From positions 1 through 12,883 of the forward strand of contig JACCZP010000066.1 of assembly GCA_013695885.1 (NCBI GenBank): 12,883 nt of DNA, written 5' to 3'. Every line of letters starts with the position of its first letter. Positions within the stretch are counted from its first letter, which is position 1. The notes under the pieces were generated by a model. The model was given only the letters and a program-made list of their open reading frames with translations, ran no database searches and had not been told where the DNA came from. The DNA comes from Thermoleophilaceae bacterium. Lineage in GTDB: Bacteria > Actinomycetota > Thermoleophilia > Solirubrobacterales > Thermoleophilaceae. The translations under genes were made by a program, and so were the position numbers. Positions 1-7,522 of the stretch are shown in pieces.

Positions 1-165
1 GGCGCAGGCAAGCGCCCCTGACGGGGAGGGTTCCGGGTCGCGCGGCCGGAGCGGCCCGGCCACCGCCACGGGTGCGCGCCCTCCGCGGAACGCACCACCT
101 GACCCGGACGGGGGCACGCGCTCCCGACCGCGCCCACCCGCGCGCTGAGCCGCGTTTCTGAGGAG
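1..165. other. Unassigned upstream region before ndk
   Basis: No gene can be assigned here. One plus frame is open from base 2 to a TGA at 146-148, but its translation is low-complexity Gly/Ser/Arg/Pro typical of non-coding GC-rich DNA. Another frame ends at a TGA at 19-21 and could be the last few codons of an upstream gene, but too little is present to judge. Two short GC hairpins are visible: CCCC/GGGG at 15-18 and 23-26, and GGCCGG/CCGGCC at 44-49 and 56-61. Neither is followed by a T-run, so a terminator is possible but not supported. The last bases hold the ndk ribosome binding site. Confidence 0.4.
160..165 (+). promoter_or_regulatory. Ribosome binding site that decides the ndk start
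   Basis: GAGGAG directly abuts an ATG at 166, leaving no spacer, but lies 6 nt before the second in-frame ATG at 172. The spacing favours the start at 172, which also gives the usual Ndk N-terminus MERTL. Confidence 0.7.
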
Positions 166-171
166 ATGCCC

Positions 172-576
172 ATGGAGAGGACTCTGATCCTGGTCAAGCC
201 CGATGCCTTCGGCCGCGCCCTGACCGGCGAGGTGATCGCTCGGTTCGAGCGCAAGGGGCTCCGGATCGCCGCCATGAAGCTGACGAGGGTCCAGCGCGAC
301 GTCGCCGAGCAGCACTACGCCGAGCACTCCGAGAAGCCGTTCTTCGGGGACCTCGTCGAGTTCATCACGAGCGGTCCGCTCGTGGCGCTCGTCCTCGAGG
401 GCCACGAGGCGATCGTGGCCGCCCGGCAGGTCATCGGGTCGACGAATCCCCTCGAAGCCACCACCGGCTCCATCCGGGGTGACTACGCGCTCGAGGTGCA
501 GACGAACCTCGTGCATGGCTCGGACTCGGCCGAGTCCTCCGAGCGCGAGGTGGGGCTCTTCTTCCCCGAGATCTAG
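172..576 (+). CDS. ndk: Nucleoside diphosphate kinase
   Basis: This cytosolic enzyme transfers the gamma phosphate of ATP to nucleoside diphosphates through a phosphohistidine, balancing NTP and dNTP pools. The protein is 134 residues from the ATG at 172, close to the usual length of about 135-150. Visible motifs are the N-terminal strand [12 protein letters not shown] with the nucleotide-contacting Lys9, the segment EHSEKPFF, the loop TGSIRGDYA, and the active-site stretch NLVHGSDS with catalytic His115. The common KPDG is KPDA here, a mild variation. An ATG at 166 would add two residues (MP), but the ribosome binding site spacing argues against it. maf follows 25 nt later on the same strand. 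Identification is essentially certain. Confidence 0.96.
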   Translation: MERTLILVKPDAFGRALTGEVIARFERKGLRIAAMKLTRVQRDVAEQHYAEHSEKPFFGDLVEFITSGPLVALVLEGHEAIVAARQVIGSTNPLEATTGSIRGDYALEVQTNLVHGSDSAESSEREVGLFFPEI

Positions 577-601
577 GGCCTCGCGCCGATCCCGACGGGG
601 C

Positions 602-1183
602 ATGACCGGGTCGCGTGAAAGAGCGACGCCGCCGAGGCTCGTCCTCGCCTCCGGATCGCCCCAGCGGCGGGCGATCCTCGAGCAGCTTGGGGTGGCCTTC
701 ACGGTCGAGCAGCCGGAGATCGACGAGCTGGCTCAGGGCGATCCACGCACCGTGGCCGTCGAGAACGCCTCCCGCAAGGCGAGGGCGGTTCGCGGGGAGC
801 TCGTGCTCGGGGCGGACACCGTGGTGGCCGTTGACGGACGGTCGCTCGGGAAGCCGGCCGACGCCGAGGAGGCGCGGGAGTTCCTCGCATGCCTGTCCGG
901 GCGCGATCACCTCGTGGTCACCGGCGTGGCACTCCGGGAGGGCGACTCCCTGCGCACGGGCTGCGGGGTGACCCGCGTCCGCTTCCGAGCGCTGCGCATC
1001 GCGGATGTCGAGGCCTACGTCGCCACAGGAGAGTGGGACGGTCGCGCGGGCGGATACGCGATCCAGGGGCGAGGTGCCCTTCTCGTGGCCGAGGTGGAGG
1101 GCGACTACTGGACGGTGGTCGGTCTGCCCGTGGCGGAGCTAGCGCGCATGGAGCCGGACCTGCTGCTGTCTCCGGCCGGCTGA
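602..1183 (+). CDS. maf: Maf-like nucleotide pyrophosphatase
   Basis: Maf/YhdE-family proteins hydrolyse non-canonical or excess nucleoside triphosphates (dTTP/UTP type) to the monophosphate and have been linked to septum inhibition. From the ATG at 602 the product is 193 residues, normal for the family. Motifs in order are LVLASGSPQRR (residues 13-23, the phosphate-binding S-x-S-P-x-R-R type), GADTVV (70-75) with the metal-binding Asp72, LGKP (82-85), TGEWDGRAGGYAIQG (142-156) and VVGLP (172-176). The frame stays open upstream into ndk, but homology begins just after 602, so that ATG is preferred; only a weak GACGGGG lies upstream. Its place just before mreB matches the maf-mreBCD linkage of other bacteria, although a reversed GNAT gene now separates them. 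Confidence 0.93.
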   Translation: MTGSRERATPPRLVLASGSPQRRAILEQLGVAFTVEQPEIDELAQGDPRTVAVENASRKARAVRGELVLGADTVVAVDGRSLGKPADAEEAREFLACLSGRDHLVVTGVALREGDSLRTGCGVTRVRFRALRIADVEAYVATGEWDGRAGGYAIQGRGALLVAEVEGDYWTVVGLPVAELARMEPDLLLSPAG

Positions 1184-1217
1184 GAGCGCCCCCGCTCGAA
1201 GACGCCGTCCCCCGGAC
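1184..1217. terminator. Possible bidirectional terminator between convergent genes
   Basis: The short space between the converging maf and GNAT stop codons holds two small hairpins: GAGCG/CGCTC with a CCCC loop (1184-1197) and GTCC/GGAC with a CCC loop (1207-1217). There is no T-run on either strand, so this rests only on location and stem formation. Confidence 0.3.
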
Positions 1218-1219
1218 CG

Positions 1220-1666
1220 CTAGACGTCGAGCGAGTAGTCGATCCACTCCTCGCGGCGCGCCCCGACCCGTTCGTAGAGCGCTTGGGCGCGATCGTTGTC
1301 GGGGGCGGTCTGCCACTCGAGTGCCCTGGCTCCGTGCTCTCGGCAGAGCCCGCGACTCGCGTCGATCAAGGCCGCTCCGACTCCTGCCCCCCGCGCCTCG
1401 GGCACGACGAAGAGATCGTTCATGATGCCCACGCGATGCGCGCTCAGGGTGCTCCAGCTCCAGAAGACCGTTGCGAAGCCCACGGGAGACCGCCGGCCGC
1501 CGCGGGCGATGAGCTGGGCCCCTGCCTGCTCGGGGTCGGCGATCAGCGCCCTCGAGAGCGCCTCGAGGGCCTCGCGTCGGGGCCGCACCCCATAGAACCC
1601 GCAGTAGTCCGACACCAGGGGGAGGAGGTCCGCGAGGTCCTCTACGGTCACCGTCGCGATCGTCAC
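1220..1666 (-). CDS. GNAT-family N-acetyltransferase
   Basis: The 148-residue product has the GNAT fold signature, so it should transfer an acyl group from acetyl-CoA to an amine; the substrate cannot be read from sequence. Motif A is clear at residues 85-100 (LFVVPEARGAGVGAAL), containing the R-x-x-G-x-G/A pyrophosphate-binding loop. It is preceded by the strand VGIMNDL and followed by a C-terminal LEWQTAPDNDRAQALYERVGA typical of motif B (residues 116-136). The start is GTG at 1666, fixed by an in-frame TAG 12 nt upstream. No Shine-Dalgarno is visible, and that TAG is part of a TAGGCT hexamer 6 nt before the GTG. The gene lies against the direction of its neighbours, facing maf and diverging from mreB. 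Confidence 0.85.
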   Translation of the reverse strand: MTIATVTVEDLADLLPLVSDYCGFYGVRPRREALEALSRALIADPEQAGAQLIARGGRRSPVGFATVFWSWSTLSAHRVGIMNDLFVVPEARGAGVGAALIDASRGLCREHGARALEWQTAPDNDRAQALYERVGARREEWIDYSLDV

Positions 1667-1672
1667 GGAGCG

Positions 1673-1678
1673 AGCCTA
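1673..1678 (-). promoter_or_regulatory. -10-like hexamer of the GNAT gene (leaderless start)
   Basis: On the minus strand TAGGCT lies 6 nt before the GTG start and matches TAnnnT. There is no Shine-Dalgarno, so transcription may begin at the start codon. No clear -35 is visible. Confidence 0.4.
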
Positions 1679-1740
1679 CGACCGCGTGTCCCGGGACGGG
1701 AAAGCCCTGCGAGCCGCAACCTTGCCGGCCGCCTCGCGCG

Positions 1741-1770
1741 TTGTGCGCCCTGGACGGCGTCCGATACACT
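1741..1770 (+). promoter_or_regulatory. Possible upstream promoter for mreB
   Basis: TTGTGC at 1741-1746 and TACACT at 1765-1770 are separated by 18 nt and resemble a housekeeping -35/-10 pair. They lie in the roughly 200-nt divergent region between GNAT and mreB and would give a leader of about 90 nt. This is a weak consensus match. Confidence 0.3.
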
Positions 1771-1852
1771 TCCCGCCGCGAGCGGGTCGCACTCCGCCAC
1801 CCCGGTGCCCCGTCTTCGATCAGCTCGCACGGCGCTTCCGGCTTCCTGCGCC

Positions 1853-2920
<1,068 letters not shown>

Positions 2921-2930
2921 GCTCCGGCGC

Positions 2931-2935
2931 GGAGG
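2931..2935 (+). promoter_or_regulatory. Ribosome binding site of mreC
   Basis: GGAGG lies 9 nt before the GTG at 2945 and supports that non-ATG start. Confidence 0.75.
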
Positions 2936-2944
2936 TCCTTCTCC

Positions 2945-3832
2945 GTGTACGACAAGACCGCGGTCCGTAGACGTCGGGCGGTCCTCGGGGTGCTCGTCGC
3001 CTCGTCGCTCGTCCTGCTCACCTTCTTCTTCGGGGACTCCGTTCCCACCGGGCTCCGCGCCGTGCAGCGCGGGGTCCAGGTCGTGCTGAGCCCGCTCGAG
3101 TCCGGCGCCAGCCGCGCGCTCAAGCCCTTCCGCGACATGGCCGGGTGGACCGGCGACGTCTTCTATGCCAGGGGCGAGAACGAGCGCCTGCGCAGCGAGA
3201 TCGCGCGGACGAGGTCCGAGCTGGCCCGGGCCCACACCGACGCCCGCGAGCTGGCGGCGCTCCGCGGCCTCGCCAGGCTCTCCCGGCGTGTGGGCTACCC
3301 GGGCGGCACCCAGCCGGTCACCGGACGGGTGATCGCGCGCTCGCCGACGGTCTGGTACTCGAAGGCCCAGATCAACAGCGGGTCCGACGACGGCGTCGAG
3401 GTGGGCGACCCGGTGGTGACCAGGGACGGCCTGGTCGGCCGGGTCTCCATGGTCAACGGCGGCTCCTCGGTCATCACGCTGATCACCGACGAGCAGAGCG
3501 CGGTCTCCGCCCAGGTCATGCCCGGGGGATCCGGCGGTGTGGTCAAGCCCGAGGTGGGCAAGCCGAACGACCTGCTGCTCGACTACATCGAGCGCGGCCG
3601 GAAGGTGCGCCGCGGGACGATGGTGCTCACCTCGGGTACCGCCTCCTCCAAGCTCGAGTCGCTGTTCCCGCGCGGGATCCCGATCGGTCGCGTGCGCCAG
3701 GTGGACCCGGCCGAGTTCGAGCTCTACCAGCGGGTGCACATCGAGCCCTTCGCGGACATCCGGCGCCTCGACTTCGTGCAGGTGCTCACCGACGGTCCCG
3801 AGGCCGAGGAGGAGGAGGTCTCCTTCCGATGA
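2945..3832 (+). CDS. mreC: Rod shape-determining protein MreC
   Basis: MreC is a bitopic membrane protein whose periplasm-side domain binds and activates PBP2 in the elongasome. The 295-residue product has a short basic cytoplasmic N-terminus (VRRRRAV), one transmembrane helix at about residues 12-29, a coiled coil at about 75-110 (GENERLRSEIARTRSEL onward), and then the paired beta domains typical of MreC. Visible family motifs are VTGRVIARSP, NSGSDDGVEVGDPVV and DGLVGRVSMV (about residues 125-180), with a later FPRGIPIGRV (about 240-250). The start is GTG with a strong ribosome binding site, 24 nt after the mreB stop. The C-terminus is acidic (EAEEEEV). The last codons overlap mreD by 4 bases. 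Confidence 0.95.
   Translation: MYDKTAVRRRRAVLGVLVASSLVLLTFFFGDSVPTGLRAVQRGVQVVLSPLESGASRALKPFRDMAGWTGDVFYARGENERLRSEIARTRSELARAHTDARELAALRGLARLSRRVGYPGGTQPVTGRVIARSPTVWYSKAQINSGSDDGVEVGDPVVTRDGLVGRVSMVNGGSSVITLITDEQSAVSAQVMPGGSGGVVKPEVGKPNDLLLDYIERGRKVRRGTMVLTSGTASSKLESLFPRGIPIGRVRQVDPAEFELYQRVHIEPFADIRRLDFVQVLTDGPEAEEEEVSFR
3808..3818 (+). promoter_or_regulatory. Ribosome binding site of mreD
   Basis: A triple GGAGGAGGAGG inside the end of mreC ends 10 nt before the mreD ATG. Here the Glu-rich MreC tail also encodes the ribosome binding site of the next gene. Confidence 0.7.
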
Positions 3833-4404
3833 TCGCCTCCGGTGGCGCGGTCGCGCGCGTGGCGGCCCTCGTGCTCGTGGGCTGCATCCTCCAGATCTCC
3901 TGGCTGGCCGCCGTGCGGATATTCGGCGCCACGCCCGACCTCATCCCGCTGCTCGTCGGCGCGGTGGCGCTCTACGCGGGCGCGGTCTCGGCCGCCACCA
4001 CCGGCTTCTTCTGCGGCCTGGTCATCGACCTCGTGCTGGCCACCACCCCGGGCGCCTCGTCGCTCGTGCTCACGCTCGTGGGCTACGGCCTCGGCCGCTA
4101 CCGCGACCTGCGCGACCCCGGGCACGGTCTGGTGCCCATCCCGATCGCGGCGGTGGCCACGGCGGCCTACGGCATCGGCCTCGCGCTCGTTTCGTTCCTG
4201 CTCGACCGCACGTCGATCAGCGGGCTGGCATTCCAGGAGGTGCTCCTCACCGTGGTGCTGAACGCGGTGGTAGCTCTTCCGGTGTTCGCCCTCGTGCGCA
4301 GGGTCCTGGGCCCGGTCCTCACCGTCGACCCGAGCGAACCCCGCCGCCGCCGGCGCACGGTGCGCGAGAAGGGGCCGATCGGCCTCAGGGGCCTGGAGGT
4401 CTAG
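3829..4404 (+). CDS. mreD: Rod shape-determining membrane protein MreD
   Basis: MreD is a small polytopic membrane protein of the elongasome that associates with MreC and PBP2. The start is fixed by the ATGA overlap with the mreC stop (3829-3832) and by the ribosome binding site, giving 191 residues. About six hydrophobic segments can be read (roughly 10-30, 37-52, 55-72, 76-90, 101-126 and 137-158). The family-typical segment GFFCGLVIDLVL (59-70), containing G-x-x-x-D, lies in the third. The C-terminus is basic (RRRRRTVREK) and probably cytoplasmic. Primary conservation in this family is low, so the call rests on topology, length and position between mreC and mrdA. Confidence 0.92.
   Translation: MIASGGAVARVAALVLVGCILQISWLAAVRIFGATPDLIPLLVGAVALYAGAVSAATTGFFCGLVIDLVLATTPGASSLVLTLVGYGLGRYRDLRDPGHGLVPIPIAAVATAAYGIGLALVSFLLDRTSISGLAFQEVLLTVVLNAVVALPVFALVRRVLGPVLTVDPSEPRRRRRTVREKGPIGLRGLEV
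4395..4399 (+). promoter_or_regulatory. Ribosome binding site of mrdA
   Basis: GGAGG within the last codons of mreD lies 7 nt before the ATG at 4407. This fixes the PBP2 start although the reading frame is open far upstream. Confidence 0.75.
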
Positions 4405-4406
4405 GG

Positions 4407-6284
4407 ATGTACCGCGAGGTCGAGCGACGCCCCGCGCTCTCCCCCCAGCTCGCCCTCCGGGTCGCGGTGATCGGGGGTATCGCGCTCGTGGCTTTCGGGA
4501 TCGTCTTCTTCCGGCTCTGGTACCTCCAGGTGCTGAGCGGCGACCAGTACGTGGCCGCGGCGAACGACAACCGGGTCCGCGAGATCAAGGTCGCGGCTCC
4601 GCGCGGCGAGGTCGTGGACCGCGAGGGCCGGGTGCTCGTGGACAACCGCACGGGTCTGGCCGTGAAGATCCGCCCTGACCGCCTGCCCGAGGCCGAGGCG
4701 GCGAAGACGCGCCTCTACGACCGCCTGGCCGACGTCCTGCCCGGCCTCTCGCGCACCGAGATCCGCACCCGCGTACGTGAGCAGCTCAGGGCGCAGCCCT
4801 TCTCGTCGGCCACCGTGAAGCAGGACGTGCGCCTCCCGGTCGTCCAGTACATCCTCGAGCACCAGCGGCGCTTCCGCGGCGTAGAGGTGGAGCGGGTCTT
4901 CCTGCGCTCCTACCCCCGCCGGCAGGTGGGCGCCCACCTGTTCGGGACGGTCGGCGAGGTGACGAAGGAGCAGCTCGAGGAGGACGAGCGCTACCGGGGC
5001 GTGTCGCTCGGCGACCGCGTGGGGCAGTCGGGCGTCGAGTACGCCTACGACCGCTTCCTGCGCGGCAAGAACGGCACCACCCGCGTGCAGGTGGACGCTC
5101 TCGGCACGCTCAAGGGTCGTTTCCCTCCTCAGGAACCGGTCCAGGGCCGTCAGCTGCGCCTGAGCGTGGACTACGAGGTGCAGCGCACCGCCCAGATGGC
5201 CCTGGGCAGCGCGCAGGGTGCCTTCGTGGTCATGGACGTCCGCAACGGGGAGGTGCGTGCGCTCGGATCCTCCCCGTCGTTCGACCCCAACCAGTTCGCC
5301 AAGGTCATCAAGCCGTCGGACTTCAAGCGCCTCTCCTCCGAGGAGAACGGGGCGCCGCTCTCCAACCGGGCGATCCAGGGCCTCTATCCCACGGGGTCCA
5401 CCTTCAAGCTGATCACCGCCGTCGCGGGCCTCGAGGGCGGGCTCATCTCGCCCGGTGAGGCGGTCTACGACGGCGGGTCGCTCCAGGTGGGAGGGGTGAC
5501 CTTCAAGAACGCCGGCGGGGTCGTCAACGGGCCGGTGGCGCTGCGGCGCGCGCTCTCGGTCTCGAGCGACGTGTTCTTCTACCGCCTCGGGCTCGAGGCC
5601 AACAACGCCGGCAACGGCAAGCTGATCCAGGACTGGGCCAAGCGGCTCGGAGTGGGGCGCAAGACCGGGATCGACCTGCCGGCGGAGGCCGAGGGGCTGA
5701 TCCCCACACCGGAGTGGCGCAACCGCCTGTTCCGCAAGAAGCTCACCGACCGTCCGTGGTCGGCCGGCGACAACATCAACCTCTCGGTCGGTCAGGGCGA
5801 CGTGCAGGCCAACCCCCTCCAGATGGCCGTGGCCTACGCGGCGATCGCCAACGGCGGCTACGTGGTGCGCCCCCATCTCGGCCTTCGCATCGAGGACGCC
5901 GACGGCCGGGTCATGCAGGAGCTCGAGACCAAGGCGCGCCGGAAGGTGAAGGTGGCCCCCGAATACCGCCGGGCCATCCTCGACGGTCTGCGCATGGCCG
6001 CCAGCGCGCCGGGTGGCACCTCAGCCGACGTGTTCAAGAAGTTCCCCATACCCGTGGCCGGCAAGACCGGCACCGCGGAGAAGGGGGCCGGGCGCGCCGA
6101 CCAGTCCTGGTACCTCGCGCTCGCGCCCTATCCGAACCCCCGCTACGTGGTGGCGGTGACCTTCGAGGCCGGAGGGTTCGGTGCCGAGACCGCCGCCCCG
6201 GCCGCCCGCCGCATCCTCGCCTCCCTGTTCGACGTGAAGGGCGAGGAGAAGAAGGTCGTCAAGGGCTCGAGTAGGACCAACTAG
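4407..6284 (+). CDS. mrdA: Penicillin-binding protein 2 (elongation D,D-transpeptidase)
   Basis: This class B PBP cross-links peptidoglycan during side-wall elongation together with RodA. The 625-residue product has an N-terminal membrane anchor at about residues 16-38. The pedestal domain contains the class B motif APRGEVVDREG (64-74) and QSGVEYAYDRFLRG (207-220). The C-terminal transpeptidase domain carries STFK with nucleophile Ser331, SSD (386-388, the SxD version usual in PBP2 rather than SxN) and KTGT (553-556). All catalytic motifs are intact. It begins 2 nt after the mreD stop. The tail after about residue 608 is Lys/Ser-rich and probably disordered. Confidence 0.96.
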   Translation: MYREVERRPALSPQLALRVAVIGGIALVAFGIVFFRLWYLQVLSGDQYVAAANDNRVREIKVAAPRGEVVDREGRVLVDNRTGLAVKIRPDRLPEAEAAKTRLYDRLADVLPGLSRTEIRTRVREQLRAQPFSSATVKQDVRLPVVQYILEHQRRFRGVEVERVFLRSYPRRQVGAHLFGTVGEVTKEQLEEDERYRGVSLGDRVGQSGVEYAYDRFLRGKNGTTRVQVDALGTLKGRFPPQEPVQGRQLRLSVDYEVQRTAQMALGSAQGAFVVMDVRNGEVRALGSSPSFDPNQFAKVIKPSDFKRLSSEENGAPLSNRAIQGLYPTGSTFKLITAVAGLEGGLISPGEAVYDGGSLQVGGVTFKNAGGVVNGPVALRRALSVSSDVFFYRLGLEANNAGNGKLIQDWAKRLGVGRKTGIDLPAEAEGLIPTPEWRNRLFRKKLTDRPWSAGDNINLSVGQGDVQANPLQMAVAYAAIANGGYVVRPHLGLRIEDADGRVMQELETKARRKVKVAPEYRRAILDGLRMAASAPGGTSADVFKKFPIPVAGKTGTAEKGAGRADQSWYLALAPYPNPRYVVAVTFEAGGFGAETAAPAARRILASLFDVKGEEKKVVKGSSRTN

Positions 6285-6301
6285 GCCCGCGCCGGACGAA
6301 C

Positions 6302-6307
6302 TAGGCT
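6302..6307 (+). promoter_or_regulatory. -10-like hexamer before rodA
   Basis: TAGGCT lies 12 nt before the rodA ATG. No Shine-Dalgarno is present, and the TAG is an in-frame stop for rodA that limits upstream extension. It may be an internal promoter with a very short leader, but the spacing is the longest of the five similar sites. Confidence 0.3.
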
Positions 6308-6319
6308 GACTTCCCACTG

Positions 6320-7513
6320 ATGCAGGCCACCGCGCCCTTCGGAACCGCCTCGGCCTCTTCGCGGGAGACCCGCCGGGGGTTCGGCGACATCGACCTCCTT
6401 CTCGTCCTCGCGGCCGTGGGTCTCATCGCGTGCTCGACGTTGACGATCGGGACGGCCACCGTCACCGACGTGGACGGCAGCCCCTACTACTACCTGACCC
6501 GCCAGGCCATCTACGGTGCGGTGGGCGTCTTCCTCATGCTGCTGGTCCCGCGGTTCGACTACTCGCGCCTGCGCGAGCTGTCGGTGGGCATCTACGCGAC
6601 GATGATCGCCTCGATCGTCCTCGTCTTCCTGGTCGCGACCGCCACTCGGGGGTCCAAGCGCTGGATCGAGCTGCCGTTCTTCACGTTCCAGCCGTCGGAG
6701 CTCGGCAAGGTGCTGCTCGTGCTCGCACTCGCGGCGTTCGTAGTCGACCGCGCCCGGCGCCTCGGCGAACGCGAGACCACGAGCCGGATCGTGCTGCTCG
6801 CCCTGGTGCCGGCCATGCTCGTGATCGCCCAACCCGACCTCGGCACCGGGCTCGTGTACGTTGTCATCACCGGGGCCGTGCTGTTCGTGGCCGGTACCAA
6901 GTGGACCCATTTCGCGGTGCTCGGCGCCCTGGGAGCCGTGGCGGTGGCCGTGGTCCTCGCCGGTGCTCCCGCGGTCGGGATCGAGGTGCTGAAGCCCTAC
7001 CAGGTGGACCGCCTGACCGCCTTCATGTCACCGACCGACGACCCGCAGTCGCAGGGCTACCAGCTGAACCAGTCGATCACCGCCATCGGGGCCGGTCAGA
7101 AGACCGGCCGCGGCCCGGCGGGGGCGACGCAGACTAGGCTCGACTTCCTGCCCGAGCACCACACGGACTTCATCTTCAGCGTGGTGGGCGAGGAGTTCGG
7201 CTTCCTCGGAGCCGCCCTCGTCCTCTCGCTCTTCGCCCTCCTCATCTGGAGGGCCCTTCGCATCCTGACCACGGCGAAGAACCTGTACGGAGCGCTCATC
7301 GCGGGCGGGATCGTCGCGATGCTGATGTTCCAGATCTTCGTCAACGTGGGCATGACCATCGGGATCATGCCCATCACCGGCGTTCCCCTGCCGCTCATGA
7401 GCTATGGCGGGTCGTCGGTGATCGTGACCTTCCTGGCCGTTGGACTGCTTCAGTCGATCCACGTGCAAGCGCGCGCGGCGGCTGCCTCCAAGGGCCGTGA
7501 GCTGATCGCATGA
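6320..7513 (+). CDS. rodA: SEDS peptidoglycan polymerase RodA
   Basis: RodA is the integral membrane glycosyltransferase that polymerises lipid II in the elongasome; PBP2 is its cognate transpeptidase and is encoded just upstream. The 397-residue protein is almost wholly hydrophobic, with about ten membrane segments after a 20-residue cytoplasmic N-terminus. Family signatures are RGSKRWIELPFFTFQPSE (110-127), QPDLGT (171-176), the large extracellular loop with FLPEHHTDFIFSVVGEE containing the conserved catalytic-type Asp283, and GVPLPLMSYGGSS (354-366). The start is the ATG at 6320, since an in-frame TAG lies at 6302-6304. There is no clear ribosome binding site. The stop is followed 9 nt later by the TTG of the RNase gene. 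Confidence 0.95.
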   Translation: MQATAPFGTASASSRETRRGFGDIDLLLVLAAVGLIACSTLTIGTATVTDVDGSPYYYLTRQAIYGAVGVFLMLLVPRFDYSRLRELSVGIYATMIASIVLVFLVATATRGSKRWIELPFFTFQPSELGKVLLVLALAAFVVDRARRLGERETTSRIVLLALVPAMLVIAQPDLGTGLVYVVITGAVLFVAGTKWTHFAVLGALGAVAVAVVLAGAPAVGIEVLKPYQVDRLTAFMSPTDDPQSQGYQLNQSITAIGAGQKTGRGPAGATQTRLDFLPEHHTDFIFSVVGEEFGFLGAALVLSLFALLIWRALRILTTAKNLYGALIAGGIVAMLMFQIFVNVGMTIGIMPITGVPLPLMSYGGSSVIVTFLAVGLLQSIHVQARAAAASKGRELIA

Positions 7514-7518
7514 GAGGA
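7512..7518 (+). promoter_or_regulatory. Ribosome binding site of the RNase E/G gene
   Basis: GAGAGGA overlaps the rodA stop codon and sits 4 nt before the TTG at 7523. It supports that rare start codon and translational coupling with rodA. Confidence 0.6.
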
Positions 7519-7522
7519 ACCA

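Noticed and set aside
1..148. Open plus frame as the C-terminus of an upstream gene
   Set aside because: The translation is low-complexity, has no motif, and no start or homology can be judged from the fragment.
4401..5876. Long minus-strand open frame (491 codons) opposite mrdA
   Set aside because: It is a shadow of PBP2 with mirrored codon composition and no recognisable motif.
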